Assembly (NCBI RefSeq): GCF_033963835.1
Contig: NZ_JAXBME010000002.1
Location: forward strand, 1 to 64,000
Length of the DNA: 64,000 nt
From: Cytobacillus sp. IB215665
GTDB lineage: Bacteria > Bacillota > Bacilli > Bacillales > SM2101
Reading direction: 5' to 3'
Shown: positions 28,872-37,832 of the stretch, piece after piece
How the letters are laid out: the number at the start of each line of letters is the position of its first letter
How positions within the stretch are numbered: the stretch's first letter is position 1
Notes under the pieces: model-generated
The model's input: the letters and a program-made list of their open reading frames with translations, nothing else
Databases searched by the model: none
What the model was told of the DNA's origin: nothing
Position numbers and translations under genes: made by a program

Positions 28872-29843
28872 ATGGTTAGTATAAAGAGGATATATTCATT
28901 TATAGGGTTAGCAATTTTAGTCGTTCTGTTAGGTGTGAGCGCTTTAACGTCTTGGTACACCGTTGATGAATCAGAACAAGCAGTTATTTTAACTTTTGGT
29001 AAAGTAGAAGAAGGTATTAGTGAACCAGGGCTTCATTTTAAATTGCCTTGGCCTATCCAAAATGTTCAAAAGCTCTCAAAGGAGACATTTAGTTTACAGT
29101 TTGGATATGAGGAAAGGAACAATGAGGTAATTCGCGAAAACCGTAATGATACGAAGATGATTACTGGTGACGAAAATATTGTATTAGCAGACCTTGTCGT
29201 TCAGTGGAAAATAACAAACCCAGGGAAATTCTTATATAATTCTTTAGATCCTGAGCAAATTTTATACAATACTACATCCGCTTCATTAAGAAGCATTATC
29301 GGTAGCTCAGCAATTGATGATGCTCTTACATCTGGGAAAGCAGAAATTGAGGCAGAAGTCTTTGAATTATTAACATCACTCGTTGATAAATACGACATTG
29401 GAATCTCGGTGTTAGCGGTTAAGTTGCAAGATGTTGAATTGCCAAATGATGAAGTAAGAAAAGCATTTACAAATGTAACTGATGCTAGAGAAACGATGAA
29501 TACGAAGATCAATGAGGCAGAAAAATATGAAAACAAGCGTATGCAAGAGGCTGAAGGGGAAAAAGACGCCATTATCTACAATGCGGAAGGAGATAAGGTG
29601 GCAAGAATTCAAAAAGCCGTTGGTGATGTAGCGTTATTTAATTCAATATATAGTGAATATAAAAATTCACCGGAAATTACGAAACAACGCTTAATCATCG
29701 AAACATTAGAGCAAGTGTTACCTAACACTCAGCTATATATTATGAATGATGACGGAAATACATTAAAATACTTACCTCTTAAACCACTTGAAAGTCAAAC
29801 ACCGCCAGTCAAGCAGGAAGGAAGTGAAGGTAATAATGAGTGA
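28872..29843 (+). CDS. hflK: HflK, SPFH/band-7 protease modulator
   Basis: Membrane protein that with HflC forms a large cage around the FtsH protease in proteobacteria. 323 residues: N-terminal helix (about 8-28), then the SPFH domain starting WYTVDESEQAVILTFGKV, PGLHFKLPWPIQNVQKL, and a charged coiled-coil (about 210-240, NEAEKYENKRMQEAEGEKDA). ATG at 28872 follows GAGGGAG. The stop overlaps hflC by eight bases. This pair is absent from B. subtilis and sits here as its own unit between phoPR and polA. Confidence 0.88.
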   Translation: MVSIKRIYSFIGLAILVVLLGVSALTSWYTVDESEQAVILTFGKVEEGISEPGLHFKLPWPIQNVQKLSKETFSLQFGYEERNNEVIRENRNDTKMITGDENIVLADLVVQWKITNPGKFLYNSLDPEQILYNTTSASLRSIIGSSAIDDALTSGKAEIEAEVFELLTSLVDKYDIGISVLAVKLQDVELPNDEVRKAFTNVTDARETMNTKINEAEKYENKRMQEAEGEKDAIIYNAEGDKVARIQKAVGDVALFNSIYSEYKNSPEITKQRLIIETLEQVLPNTQLYIMNDDGNTLKYLPLKPLESQTPPVKQEGSEGNNE

Positions 29844-30771
29844 TCAAAACATAGTTGATATTAATGAGCAGCGGAAAGGGAACCTGGATTGGAAGAAATA
29901 TAGAACATCTGGAATTTTCCTAATTATATTACTCGTCTTAGTTGGAATTATATTAAGTAACCTTTTTATCGTAAAAGAAGGTGAATATAAGGTTATCCGT
30001 CAATTTGGTGAAGTAGTAGATTATAAAGATGAACCAGGGCTAAGCTATAAAATCCCTTTTATTCAGACAGTAACTACTTTGCCTAAATATCAAATGATAT
30101 ATGATGTGGAAGAGGCTGAAATTAATACGAGAGATAAAAAACGATTAATTATTGATAATTATTCCGTATGGAAAATTGATAACCCTAAGCTGATGATTGC
30201 AAATGCAAGAACTGTTGCAGGTGCAGAAGCTAAGATGGGAGAGTTCATTTATTCTGTCGTCCGTGCTGAGTTAGGGAAGCTAGACTACGATGAAGTTATT
30301 AATGATGAAAAATCCTCAAGAGGTAGTTTGAACGATGTAGTTACTGCAAAAGTGAATGAGTTGCTAGCACGTGATAACTATGGGATTCAAGTGATTGACG
30401 TACGAATGAAAAGAACAGATTTACCTGTAGAAAATGAACAAACCGTTTTCACTCGAATGATATCTGATCGTGAAAAGATTGCTCAGGAGTATCTGTCTAG
30501 AGGGGATGCGGACAAAAATCGTATAATAGCAAATACAGATAAAGTAGTCAAAGAAATTTTGTCTAAAGCAAAGGCTGATGCGGAAGTAATCCGAGGGGAA
30601 GGGGAAGCAGAAGCAGCTAAAATATACAATGAATCATTTTCTAAAGATGCTGAGTTTTATCAATTATTCCGAACTTTAGAGTCGTATAAAACGACAATTA
30701 ATGGTGAGACAATGATTATCCTTCCTAGTGATTCACCTTATGCAAATCTATTGATGGGCAATTTACAATAA
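29836..30771 (+). CDS. hflC: HflC, SPFH/band-7 protease modulator
   Basis: Partner of HflK. About 311 residues: one membrane helix (about 22-45, SGIFLIILLVLVGIILSNLF), SPFH domain opening IVKEGEYKVIRQFGEVV, the HflC-type VRMKRTDLP segment, and coiled-coil SKAKADAEVIRGEGEAEAA near 250-270. ATG at 29836 lies inside the hflK end (ATGAGTGA), with GGAAGTGAAGG upstream, so production is coupled. An N-terminal extension in the same frame runs inside hflK and is rejected. Confidence 0.88.
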   Translation: MSDQNIVDINEQRKGNLDWKKYRTSGIFLIILLVLVGIILSNLFIVKEGEYKVIRQFGEVVDYKDEPGLSYKIPFIQTVTTLPKYQMIYDVEEAEINTRDKKRLIIDNYSVWKIDNPKLMIANARTVAGAEAKMGEFIYSVVRAELGKLDYDEVINDEKSSRGSLNDVVTAKVNELLARDNYGIQVIDVRMKRTDLPVENEQTVFTRMISDREKIAQEYLSRGDADKNRIIANTDKVVKEILSKAKADAEVIRGEGEAEAAKIYNESFSKDAEFYQLFRTLESYKTTINGETMIILPSDSPYANLLMGNLQ

Positions 30772-30781
30772 CAAACATCGA

Positions 30782-30848
30782 AAAGTCGTTATTTTCCTTT
30801 CTTTTCTATATCATGCTACAATAGAATGAAAGAATAACGGCTTTTTTT
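30782..30848 (+). terminator. Terminator after hflKC, with embedded -10-like site
   Basis: AAAGTCGTTATT (30782-30793) pairs with AATAACGGCTTT (30833-30844) before a T run, only about 20 bases ahead of polA. TACAAT at 30817-30822 in the loop could be a -10 box for polA, but no good -35 is seen. Confidence 0.55.
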
Positions 30849-30867
30849 GCGTTGAGGAGGGTTTTAT

Positions 30868-33501
30868 TTGGATAAAAACAAGTTAGTGTTGATAGATGGA
30901 AACAGTATCGCATACCGTGCATTTTTTGCTTTACCTTTACTGAGCAACAATAAAGGGATACATACAAACGCAATATATGGTTTTACGATGATGTTAAATA
31001 AAATTATTGATGAAGAAAAACCAACTCATATATTAGTAGCATTCGATGCTGGAAAAACGACTTTCAGACATGAAACTTATAGTGAATATAAGGGAGGTAG
31101 GCAAAAAACTCCTCCAGAGTTATCTGAACAATTTCCATTTATTAGAGAACTATTAGATGCCTATCAAATTACTCGCTATGAGCTCGAAAATTATGAAGCA
31201 GACGATATAATTGGCACTTTATCAAAACAAGCTGAACAGGATGGTTTTAATGTTAAAGTCATCACAGGTGATAAAGATTTAACCCAGCTTTCTACAAGTA
31301 ATGTTACTGTTAATATTACTCGTAAGGGTATTACCGATGTTGACGCGTATACACCTGAGTTTATTGCAGAAAAATATGGTATTAAACCTGCTCAAATCAT
31401 TGATTTAAAAGGCTTAATGGGAGATAGTTCAGATAATATTCCTGGAGTACCAGGAGTTGGAGAAAAGACTGCATTAAAGCTATTAAAAGAATTTGGAACA
31501 GTGGAACAAGTGCTTGCATCAATTGATCAAGTAAGTGGAAAAAAGTTAAAGGAAAAATTAACTGATAATAGAGAGCTTGCAGTATTGAGTAAGGAGTTAG
31601 CTACTATCAACTGTGAAGCTCCTCTTAGTATCACTGTTAATGATGCTAATTTTAAGGGGATAGATAAAGAAAAAGTAAGTGACATTTATAAAGATTTAGG
31701 TTTTGAATCAATGTTATCGAAACTTGGCTACTCTACGGAGGTTAACCAAGAGGAGCTTAAAGACATAGAATTTACAGTTGCTACTGAGGTAACTCAAGAT
31801 ATGCTAGCTGATCATTGTTCATTAGTTGTTGAGGTATTAGAAGAAAACTATCATTTGGGAGATATTTTAGGTATTGCAATTGAAAATACGAATGGGCGCT
31901 ATTTTATTCCTACAGAAGTAGCAGTAAGTTCTAATATGTTTAAAGAATGGGCAAAAAATGAGGAAATGAAGAAAACTGTTTTTGATGGAAAAAAAGCAAT
32001 TGTTTCTTTACATTGGAAAGGCATACAATTAGCAGGGATTGATTTCGATTCAATTATTGCTTCATATATATTAGATCCTTCCGATACGAATGATGAGGTC
32101 ACAAGTATAGCAAAACGTTATGGTATGTCAGAAATATTAACTGATGAACAAGTTTATGGAAAGGGTGCCAAGAGAAAAATTCCCGAGCAACAACAGTTGA
32201 TGGAACACATCATACGTAAAGCAAATGCTCTATATAAAATGAAGGATCACCTTATAAATGATTTGCAAGAAAATGAACAATTAGATTTATTACTTAATTT
32301 GGAAATGCCACTTTCTTCTATATTAGCAAAAATGGAAGAAATCGGTGTAAATGTGAACATAGACAAGCTTAAACTAATGGGAGATGAGCTAACGAAGCAA
32401 TTATCTAACTTAGAGCATGCAATATATGAACTAGCTGGTGAGAGCTTTAACATTAATTCTCCTAAACAATTAGGTGTTATTTTATTTGAGAAATTAAACT
32501 TACCTGTTATTAAGAAGACGAAAACTGGCTACTCTACTTCTGCTGACGTTCTTGAGAAACTAAAAACTAAACATAACATTATTGATGAAATTTTACATTA
32601 TCGACAATTAGGTAAACTGAAATCAACATATATTGATGGATTATTAAAGGTTGTACATAAAGATACATCGAAAATCCATACGCGATTTAATCAAGTTTTA
32701 ACACAGACAGGGAGATTGAGTTCAATTGACCCTAACTTACAAAACATACCAATAAGATTAGAAGAAGGACGAAAAATTAGGCAAGCTTTTGTTTCTTCTA
32801 AAGAGGATTGGGTCATCTTTGCTGCAGATTACTCACAAATTGAGTTAAGGGTGTTAGCACATATTGCAAATGATGCTAATTTAATTGCTGCATTTAATCA
32901 AGATTTAGATATACATACGAAAACTGCGATGGATGTGTTTCATGTAAATGAAAATGATATAACATCAAATATGCGTAGGCAAGCAAAAGCTGTGAATTTT
33001 GGAATTGTTTATGGGATCAGTGACTATGGCCTATCTCAAAATCTTGGGATTACTAGAAAAGAGGCAGCAAACTTTATCCAGCGTTACTTTGATAGCTTCC
33101 CTGGTGTGAAAAACTATATGGATGATATCATTCAAGAGGCAAAACAAAAAGGTTATGTATCAACCCTATTACAAAGAAGACGTTATATTCCTGAAATAAC
33201 GAGTAGGAATTTTAATGTGAGAAGCTTTGCTGAACGAACTGCAATGAACACACCAATTCAAGGAAGTGCAGCCGATATTATTAAATTGGCCATGATCAAA
33301 ATGGCTAATCGCTTGCACCACGAGGGTTTAGAAGCAAAGCTGCTACTTCAAGTCCACGATGAATTAATCTTTGAAGCACCACAAGAAGAAATAGAAATAC
33401 TGAAACAACTTGTTCCTGATGTCATGGAGAGTGCAGTAGAATTAACTGTTCCACTTAAGGTTGATTACTCATATGGGCCTACATGGTATGATGCAAAGTA
33501 G
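30868..33501 (+). CDS. polA: DNA polymerase I
   Basis: Repair and Okazaki-fragment processing polymerase. 877 residues: 5'-3' nuclease (1-290) with DGNSIAYRAFFALP and VITGDKDLTQL; a central 3'-5' exonuclease-like domain (about 300-470) that lacks the catalytic carboxylates, as in Bacillus Pol I; and the polymerase with motif A DYSQIELRVLAH (Asp654), O-helix RRQAKAVNFGIVYG and motif C QVHDELIFE (Asp831). Start TTG at 30868 follows GAGGAGGG. mutM follows 42 bases later. Confidence 0.95.
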   Translation: MDKNKLVLIDGNSIAYRAFFALPLLSNNKGIHTNAIYGFTMMLNKIIDEEKPTHILVAFDAGKTTFRHETYSEYKGGRQKTPPELSEQFPFIRELLDAYQITRYELENYEADDIIGTLSKQAEQDGFNVKVITGDKDLTQLSTSNVTVNITRKGITDVDAYTPEFIAEKYGIKPAQIIDLKGLMGDSSDNIPGVPGVGEKTALKLLKEFGTVEQVLASIDQVSGKKLKEKLTDNRELAVLSKELATINCEAPLSITVNDANFKGIDKEKVSDIYKDLGFESMLSKLGYSTEVNQEELKDIEFTVATEVTQDMLADHCSLVVEVLEENYHLGDILGIAIENTNGRYFIPTEVAVSSNMFKEWAKNEEMKKTVFDGKKAIVSLHWKGIQLAGIDFDSIIASYILDPSDTNDEVTSIAKRYGMSEILTDEQVYGKGAKRKIPEQQQLMEHIIRKANALYKMKDHLINDLQENEQLDLLLNLEMPLSSILAKMEEIGVNVNIDKLKLMGDELTKQLSNLEHAIYELAGESFNINSPKQLGVILFEKLNLPVIKKTKTGYSTSADVLEKLKTKHNIIDEILHYRQLGKLKSTYIDGLLKVVHKDTSKIHTRFNQVLTQTGRLSSIDPNLQNIPIRLEEGRKIRQAFVSSKEDWVIFAADYSQIELRVLAHIANDANLIAAFNQDLDIHTKTAMDVFHVNENDITSNMRRQAKAVNFGIVYGISDYGLSQNLGITRKEAANFIQRYFDSFPGVKNYMDDIIQEAKQKGYVSTLLQRRRYIPEITSRNFNVRSFAERTAMNTPIQGSAADIIKLAMIKMANRLHHEGLEAKLLLQVHDELIFEAPQEEIEILKQLVPDVMESAVELTVPLKVDYSYGPTWYDAK

Positions 33502-33543
33502 TGGTAAAGCATATTGGGAATGGTTTGAAAGGAGGAGTTCCTC

Positions 33544-34416
33544 ATCCCGGAAGGACCTGAAGTACAACAAGTTTTAAACTCAATAGAGCCCAAAGTATTA
33601 GGCAAAATAATTTCAGAGGTATCTGTTTTACATCCGAAGATTACTATGCCCTTAAGAAAAATAGGAAGGCAAGAAGTTGAAACATTTTCTCAACGACTAG
33701 AAGGAGGAAGTATAGAAAAACTTGAAAGGAAAGGTAAGTACCTAATTTTCAATATAAATCAAGTTGATATTTCCACCTTATACTTAGTCACTCATCTTGG
33801 GATGACAGGTGCTATTTTTCATGTAAACAACTTAGATGAAATTGCACCAAATTATCGAAAACATGTTCATCTCATATTTAAATTAAACGACGAGTCATTA
33901 ATGGTTTATTCAGATCAAAGGAGATTTGGATGGATGGGTGCTTTGAATGAACAAGAGTATACTGCTTATCGACCTCTTCAAGAGGTTGGTCCCGATCCAG
34001 CTTCTGAAGATGCTCCAAAGCTTTTTTTGGAAATAATAAGAAATAAAACTTTCATTAATAAACCAATAAAACGTGTAATTATGCAACCAAATGTCATACA
34101 AGGTGTGGGAAATATATACGCATCTGAATGTCTTTATAAAGCTAAGCTAAACCCATTAACATCTGTTGGAGAGATTTCAGATGAAAAGCTGTTAGAATTA
34201 TTAGTTCACATTAAAGAAACATTTGAACTTGCAATAAAACTAGGAGGTTCATCTATAAGAGATTATGTAAATTCCGAAGGGAAAAAAGGGACATTCCAAG
34301 AGCTGCATATGGTTTATAATAAAGATTTTTGTCCTGAATGTGGGGTTCCTATTGAAAACCTAAAAATAGATCAGCGTTCATCATTTTATTGTCCGAACTG
34401 TCAAGCAAAAAGTTGA
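33544..34416 (+). CDS. mutM: Formamidopyrimidine-DNA glycosylase, ATC start
   Basis: Bifunctional glycosylase/AP lyase that removes oxidised guanine. 290 residues: N-terminal PEGPEVQQV, whose Pro and Glu are the catalytic residues; NIYASECLYKAKLNP in the helix-two-turn-helix; and the zinc finger CPECGVPIENL...FYCPNCQ. The catalytic Pro must follow the initiator directly, and that codon (33544) is ATC. GGAGG sits eight bases before it, the frame has a stop at 33526, and no ATG, GTG or TTG lies between. The first standard start (ATG 33646) would delete the active site. So the gene uses ATC, is a start-loss mutant, or carries a sequence error. PEGPE also resembles Nei; the locus favours MutM. 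Confidence 0.88.
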   Translation: MPEGPEVQQVLNSIEPKVLGKIISEVSVLHPKITMPLRKIGRQEVETFSQRLEGGSIEKLERKGKYLIFNINQVDISTLYLVTHLGMTGAIFHVNNLDEIAPNYRKHVHLIFKLNDESLMVYSDQRRFGWMGALNEQEYTAYRPLQEVGPDPASEDAPKLFLEIIRNKTFINKPIKRVIMQPNVIQGVGNIYASECLYKAKLNPLTSVGEISDEKLLELLVHIKETFELAIKLGGSSIRDYVNSEGKKGTFQELHMVYNKDFCPECGVPIENLKIDQRSSFYCPNCQAKS

Positions 34417-34479
34417 TTATCTGTTCAAGTGTATTTTGTTGTAGTCTGCATTTTTTACATACAATCAACAGTGACAAAA

Positions 34480-34640
34480 GGCTCTTTTCATTAACTTTGT
34501 TGTTATTGTTCGTAAAATAGAAGATTAAAATGTTGTTACACGCAACAGTCGTCAATTTTATAGAAGAAAAGATGCCACGAAACCTTTTCAAATACGTGTT
34601 TATTTTTTGTGCGAAAAACAACAGTCGTTTTAAAACAGCT
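34480..34640 (+). mobile_element. ISL3-like MITE, copy 4
   Basis: Forward copy of about 161 bp: GGCTCTTTTCATTAACTTTG at the left, core AAAAGATGCCACGAAACC, GTGCGAAAAACAACA, and a right end TAAAACAGCT. The flanks TGACAAAA and GTATAAAA agree at 5 of 8 bases only, so it is probably old. It fills the mutM-ytaF gap. Confidence 0.65.
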
Positions 34641-34726
34641 GTATAAAAAAACATAGAGCTTCTTTTTGAACTTTGGATGGGCTTCTTCCATATACTACTG
34701 TAGCTAAATCGGAAGGAGCTCATGCA

Positions 34727-35362
34727 ATGGTTCAATATATGTCGCTCATAATTTTAGCTTTTGCAGTTAGTTTAGATAGTTTTACTGTTGGCTTCACTTA
34801 TGGCTTGAGAAAAATGAGTTTGCCAATAAAGTCAATTATTATCATTGCATTCTGTTCAGCAATTACTTTAAGTGTAGCAATGTTTTTTGGAAATATGATT
34901 TCAATGATACTATCTCCAAGCATTGCTGAAAAAATTGGTGCAGTAGTACTTGTATGTATAGGTGCTTGGGTATTATTCCAGTTTTTTCGTCCTGCGAAAA
35001 ATATGCTAGATGAGAATGAAGAAAAGATTTTATTTAACTTGGAAATAAGGTCGTTAGGTGTAGTTATTAATATTCTTAGAAAGCCGATGGCGGCTGATCT
35101 TGACAAATCGGGAACAATTACTGGTATTGAAGCATTCTTACTCGGAGCAGCCCTTTCGTTAGATGCGTTTGGTGCAGGGCTTGGAGCAGCTCTTTTAGGC
35201 TATTCCCCGATGTTAATGGCTGCTTCGGTTGCATTGATGAGCATGCTTTTTTTATCATTAGGGTTAAAAAGTGGTATTTTATTTTCAGGAATAACATGGG
35301 TAAAAAAATTCTCTTTTTTACCAGGAGTTATTTTAATTGTCTTAGGAATATGGAAGTTATAA
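34727..35362 (+). CDS. ytaF: Sporulation membrane protein YtaF
   Basis: 211-residue MntP-like membrane protein, reported as sporulation-linked in Bacillus. Six hydrophobic helices in two halves, each with the family's Asp (VSLDSFTVGFTYG and LSLDAFGAGLGAAL). Between the halves is a loop DLDKSGTITGIE that fits the 12-residue EF-hand pattern (D-x-D-x-S-G-x-I-x-x-x-E), suggesting calcium binding. ATG at 34727 follows GGAAGGAG. The transported ion is unknown. Confidence 0.85.
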   Translation: MVQYMSLIILAFAVSLDSFTVGFTYGLRKMSLPIKSIIIIAFCSAITLSVAMFFGNMISMILSPSIAEKIGAVVLVCIGAWVLFQFFRPAKNMLDENEEKILFNLEIRSLGVVINILRKPMAADLDKSGTITGIEAFLLGAALSLDAFGAGLGAALLGYSPMLMAASVALMSMLFLSLGLKSGILFSGITWVKKFSFLPGVILIVLGIWKL

Positions 35363-35437
35363 CGTTAAAACTAAGGGGAATGGGGTTACTACCCATTCCG
35401 AATATATAATATACTTGCAGAAAATGGGGGATCGGTA

Positions 35438-36049
35438 ATGACACTTATCATAGGATTAACAGGTGGAATAGCAAGCGGTAAAAGCACAGTAGCAAAAATG
35501 CTTGAAAAACTTGGCTTTCCTATAGTTGATGCAGATATTATTGCAAGAGAAGTAGTCACAGCTGGTGAATCTGCGTATAAACAAATTATTGCAACATTTG
35601 GAGAAAGGGTTACACAACCTAATGGAGAGTTAGATAGAGAGAAATTAGGTAACATCATCTTTCATGATGAAGAAAAAAGGCAACAATTGAATAGTATCGT
35701 GCATCCAGCTGTACGTGAAAAGATGCTTGAACGAAAGAATGAATATTTGAAACAAGGTTTACAAGTGGTTATTTTAGACATACCGTTATTGTTTGAAAGT
35801 AAATTAACTGATATGGTCGACAAAACGCTACTTGTATATGTGGACCCTGATGTTCAATTACATAGACTAATGCAAAGAAATAACTACCCTAAGCATGAAG
35901 CTGAGGCTAGAATTAATTCGCAAATGCCTCTAAAAAATAAAATTCCTTTAGCTAGTGCGGTGTTAAATAATAATAGTTCCAAATTAAATACTGAGGAACA
36001 ACTCCATAAACTCCTCCGAAACTGGAATATACAAATATTCCCTGATTAA
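35438..36049 (+). CDS. coaE: Dephospho-CoA kinase
   Basis: Last step of coenzyme A synthesis, phosphorylating the ribose 3'-OH of dephospho-CoA. 203 residues of the P-loop type: GLTGGIASGKSTVAKML at the N-terminus, VDADIIAREV, HPAVREKM and DIPLLFESKL. ATG at 35438 follows GGGGATCGG. It stands in the usual place after mutM-ytaF. Confidence 0.93.
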   Translation: MTLIIGLTGGIASGKSTVAKMLEKLGFPIVDADIIAREVVTAGESAYKQIIATFGERVTQPNGELDREKLGNIIFHDEEKRQQLNSIVHPAVREKMLERKNEYLKQGLQVVILDIPLLFESKLTDMVDKTLLVYVDPDVQLHRLMQRNNYPKHEAEARINSQMPLKNKIPLASAVLNNNSSKLNTEEQLHKLLRNWNIQIFPD

Positions 36050-36077
36050 CAAGCTATTCAATCTTAGTTTGATTCAA

Positions 36078-36211
36078 GGCTTTTCCCATTATAGGATATG
36101 GATTGGTTTTTCAATGAGTAGAATTTTCTCCTTATCCACTCAGCGTTTACTAACTAAAGTATACATAAAGCCACTTCTAGTTTATGACCAACATAGTTTA
36201 CGAAAAGAACA
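36078..36211 (-). mobile_element. Possible degenerate ISL3-like MITE, copy 5
   Basis: GGCTTTTCCCATTATAGG..GATTGG-TTTTTC at the left and CCAACATAGTTTACG-AAAAGAAC at the right resemble reverse-copy ends; the inner core is not recognisable. Low confidence; it fills part of the coaE-gapB gap. Confidence 0.3.
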
Positions 36212-36323
36212 TAAGTTTAAAGAATATTTTCCCCCACTTCTTATCAGTAGATTTAAAGGTAGGGGGTCTTTTTGTATATTGGAAAAAAATATGTGTATTT
36301 TAATTATCACAATTCTAGATAAT

Positions 36324-36366
36324 TATGTTATACTAATTACACGAATGTAATGAAAAGTATAACATT
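36324..36366. promoter_or_regulatory. gapB promoter with two CcpN-like boxes
   Basis: TATGTTATACT (36324-36334) fits the CcpN consensus TRTGHYATAYW at all 11 positions and contains the extended -10 TG-t-TATACT. An inverted second copy, AGTATAACATT (36356-36366; reverse AATGTTATACT), fits 10 of 11. CcpN is the known repressor of gapB and pckA in B. subtilis under glycolytic growth, so this is strong support for the same control here. Confidence 0.7.
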
Positions 36367-36387
36367 ATTTTCGAGGGGAGTAATATT

Positions 36388-37419
36388 ATGAATGCAAGAA
36401 TTGCGATTAATGGTTTTGGAAGAATTGGAAGAATGGTATTTCGTCAAGCGATGACAAACAGCGAATTAGAAATAGTTGCAATAAATGCTAGCTATCCAGC
36501 TGAAACATTGGCACATTTAATTAAGTATGATACGAATCATGGCAAATTTGATGGTGAAGTGGTCGCAGAAAATGACTCACTCATCGTAAATGGGAAAAGA
36601 ATAAAGCTGTTAAGTACACGTGACCCAAAAGAATTACCTTGGGGCAGTCTTAATATAGATATTGTTATTGAAGCTACTGGTCAATTTAACGACCGAGCTA
36701 AAGCTAGCTTACATTTAGATGCAGGGGCAAAAAAAGTAATATTAACAGCACCTGGAAAAAATGAAGATATTACAGTCGTAATGGGAGTAAATGAGAATAA
36801 ATTTAATACAGAAGAGCACGATATTATTTCAAATGCATCATGTACAACTAATTGCTTGGCGCCAGTTGCCAAAATAATTGATGAACAATTTGGAATAGAA
36901 AGTGGTTTAATGACAACAGTACATGCATATACGAATGATCAAAAAAATATAGACAATCCTCATAAAGATCTACGTCGTGCGCGTGCGTGTGCACAATCAA
37001 TTATTCCTACAAGTACAGGTGCTGCGAAAGCGTTATCACTTGTTCTACCGCAGTTAAAAGGAAAATTACACGGTATGGCGTTACGTGTCCCAACTTCAAA
37101 CGTATCACTTGTGGATTTAGTCGTGGATGTAAAGAGAGATGTAACAATTGATGAAATAAATGATGCATTTATCATTGCATCTAATACTTATTTAAAAGGG
37201 ATTATTGATTTTACAACAGAGCCGTTAGTATCGGTTGATTTCAATACAAATCCCCATTCTTCGATCATTGATGGTTTATCAACGATGGTTTTAAACAATC
37301 GGAAAATAAAAATTCTTGCTTGGTATGATAATGAGTGGGGCTATTCATGTCGAGTTGTAGATTTAGTTAAATATGTAGCATGTGAAATGATGAAAAAAAC
37401 AGAAATGAAGGTTGGATAA
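36388..37419 (+). CDS. gapB: Glyceraldehyde-3-phosphate dehydrogenase GapB
   Basis: Gluconeogenic, NADP-preferring enzyme in Bacillus. 343 residues: INGFGRIGRMVFRQA, catalytic Cys152 in SNASCTTNCLAPVAK, the His in TTVHAYTNDQ, and WYDNEWGYSCRVVDL. The chain lacks the Asp after the second beta strand (AINASYPAETLAHL) that marks NAD-specific GapA, consistent with NADP use. ATG at 36388 follows GAGGGGAG. CcpN-like boxes on its promoter also point to GapB rather than GapA. Confidence 0.92.
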   Translation: MNARIAINGFGRIGRMVFRQAMTNSELEIVAINASYPAETLAHLIKYDTNHGKFDGEVVAENDSLIVNGKRIKLLSTRDPKELPWGSLNIDIVIEATGQFNDRAKASLHLDAGAKKVILTAPGKNEDITVVMGVNENKFNTEEHDIISNASCTTNCLAPVAKIIDEQFGIESGLMTTVHAYTNDQKNIDNPHKDLRRARACAQSIIPTSTGAAKALSLVLPQLKGKLHGMALRVPTSNVSLVDLVVDVKRDVTIDEINDAFIIASNTYLKGIIDFTTEPLVSVDFNTNPHSSIIDGLSTMVLNNRKIKILAWYDNEWGYSCRVVDLVKYVACEMMKKTEMKVG

Positions 37420-37449
37420 AAATAGCAAAAAGATATGGATTATATAGCC

Positions 37450-37482
37450 AAAGAGTATGTTTATTTAAATATACTCTTTTTT
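37450..37482 (+). terminator. Terminator after gapB
   Basis: AAAGAGTAT (37450-37458) pairs with ATACTCTTT (37471-37479) before a T run. Confidence 0.75.
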
Positions 37483-37486
37483 CTTT

Positions 37487-37614
37487 GGTTGTCCTCGTAT
37501 AGCTAGTTGTTTTTAAGCTACTAATTCTTTTAGGGTTCTTGGCATCATTCCTTCAATTAAACGATGACAATCGTATAAAACTTGGATAACAATAACAACC
37601 TTTACGATGATAGT
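37487..37614 (-). mobile_element. ISL3-like MITE, copy 6 (degenerate)
   Basis: Reverse copy: GGTTGTCCTCGTATAGCTAG at the left, core GGTTCTTGGCATCATTCC, then ATAACAATAACAACCTTTACG at the right (in two parts). The order of parts matches copy 3 closely although single bases differ. No target duplication is visible. Confidence 0.55.
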
Positions 37615-37622
37615 ATTTATCA

Positions 37623-37675
37623 AATGCGTTTTCACATGGATTGATGTTTGTATATTAAGAAATAACATGCATGTA
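37623..37675 (-). mobile_element. ISL3-like MITE left-end fragment, copy 7
   Basis: GCGTTTTCACATGGATTGAT followed by GTTTGTATATTAAGAAATAAC matches the left end of reverse copies (GGCTGTTTTCGCATTGATTG then TTTTAAGAAAGAAC). No right end is seen, so it is a fragment next to copy 6. Confidence 0.45.
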
Positions 37676-37832
37676 ATTGAGTTCCTACTAATAGGAAATG
37701 AGATATAATCCTATTGCAAATATTATTTAGTTACAATCTCAATAAACTTTTTGCCATATAATTTAACGGATAGGGAAATATTATGAGATGTTATGATCTT
37801 TTTGAGTGAGCATCGCTTTTCTGAGAAAGGAC

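Noticed and set aside
33646-34416. ATG 33646 as mutM start
   Set aside because: It would remove the catalytic N-terminal Pro-Glu and the first strand, and it lacks a ribosome site at proper distance.
36069-36350. 93-residue open frame before gapB
   Set aside because: It overlaps a probable degenerate repeat and the gapB promoter and CcpN boxes; no ribosome site or recognisable protein.
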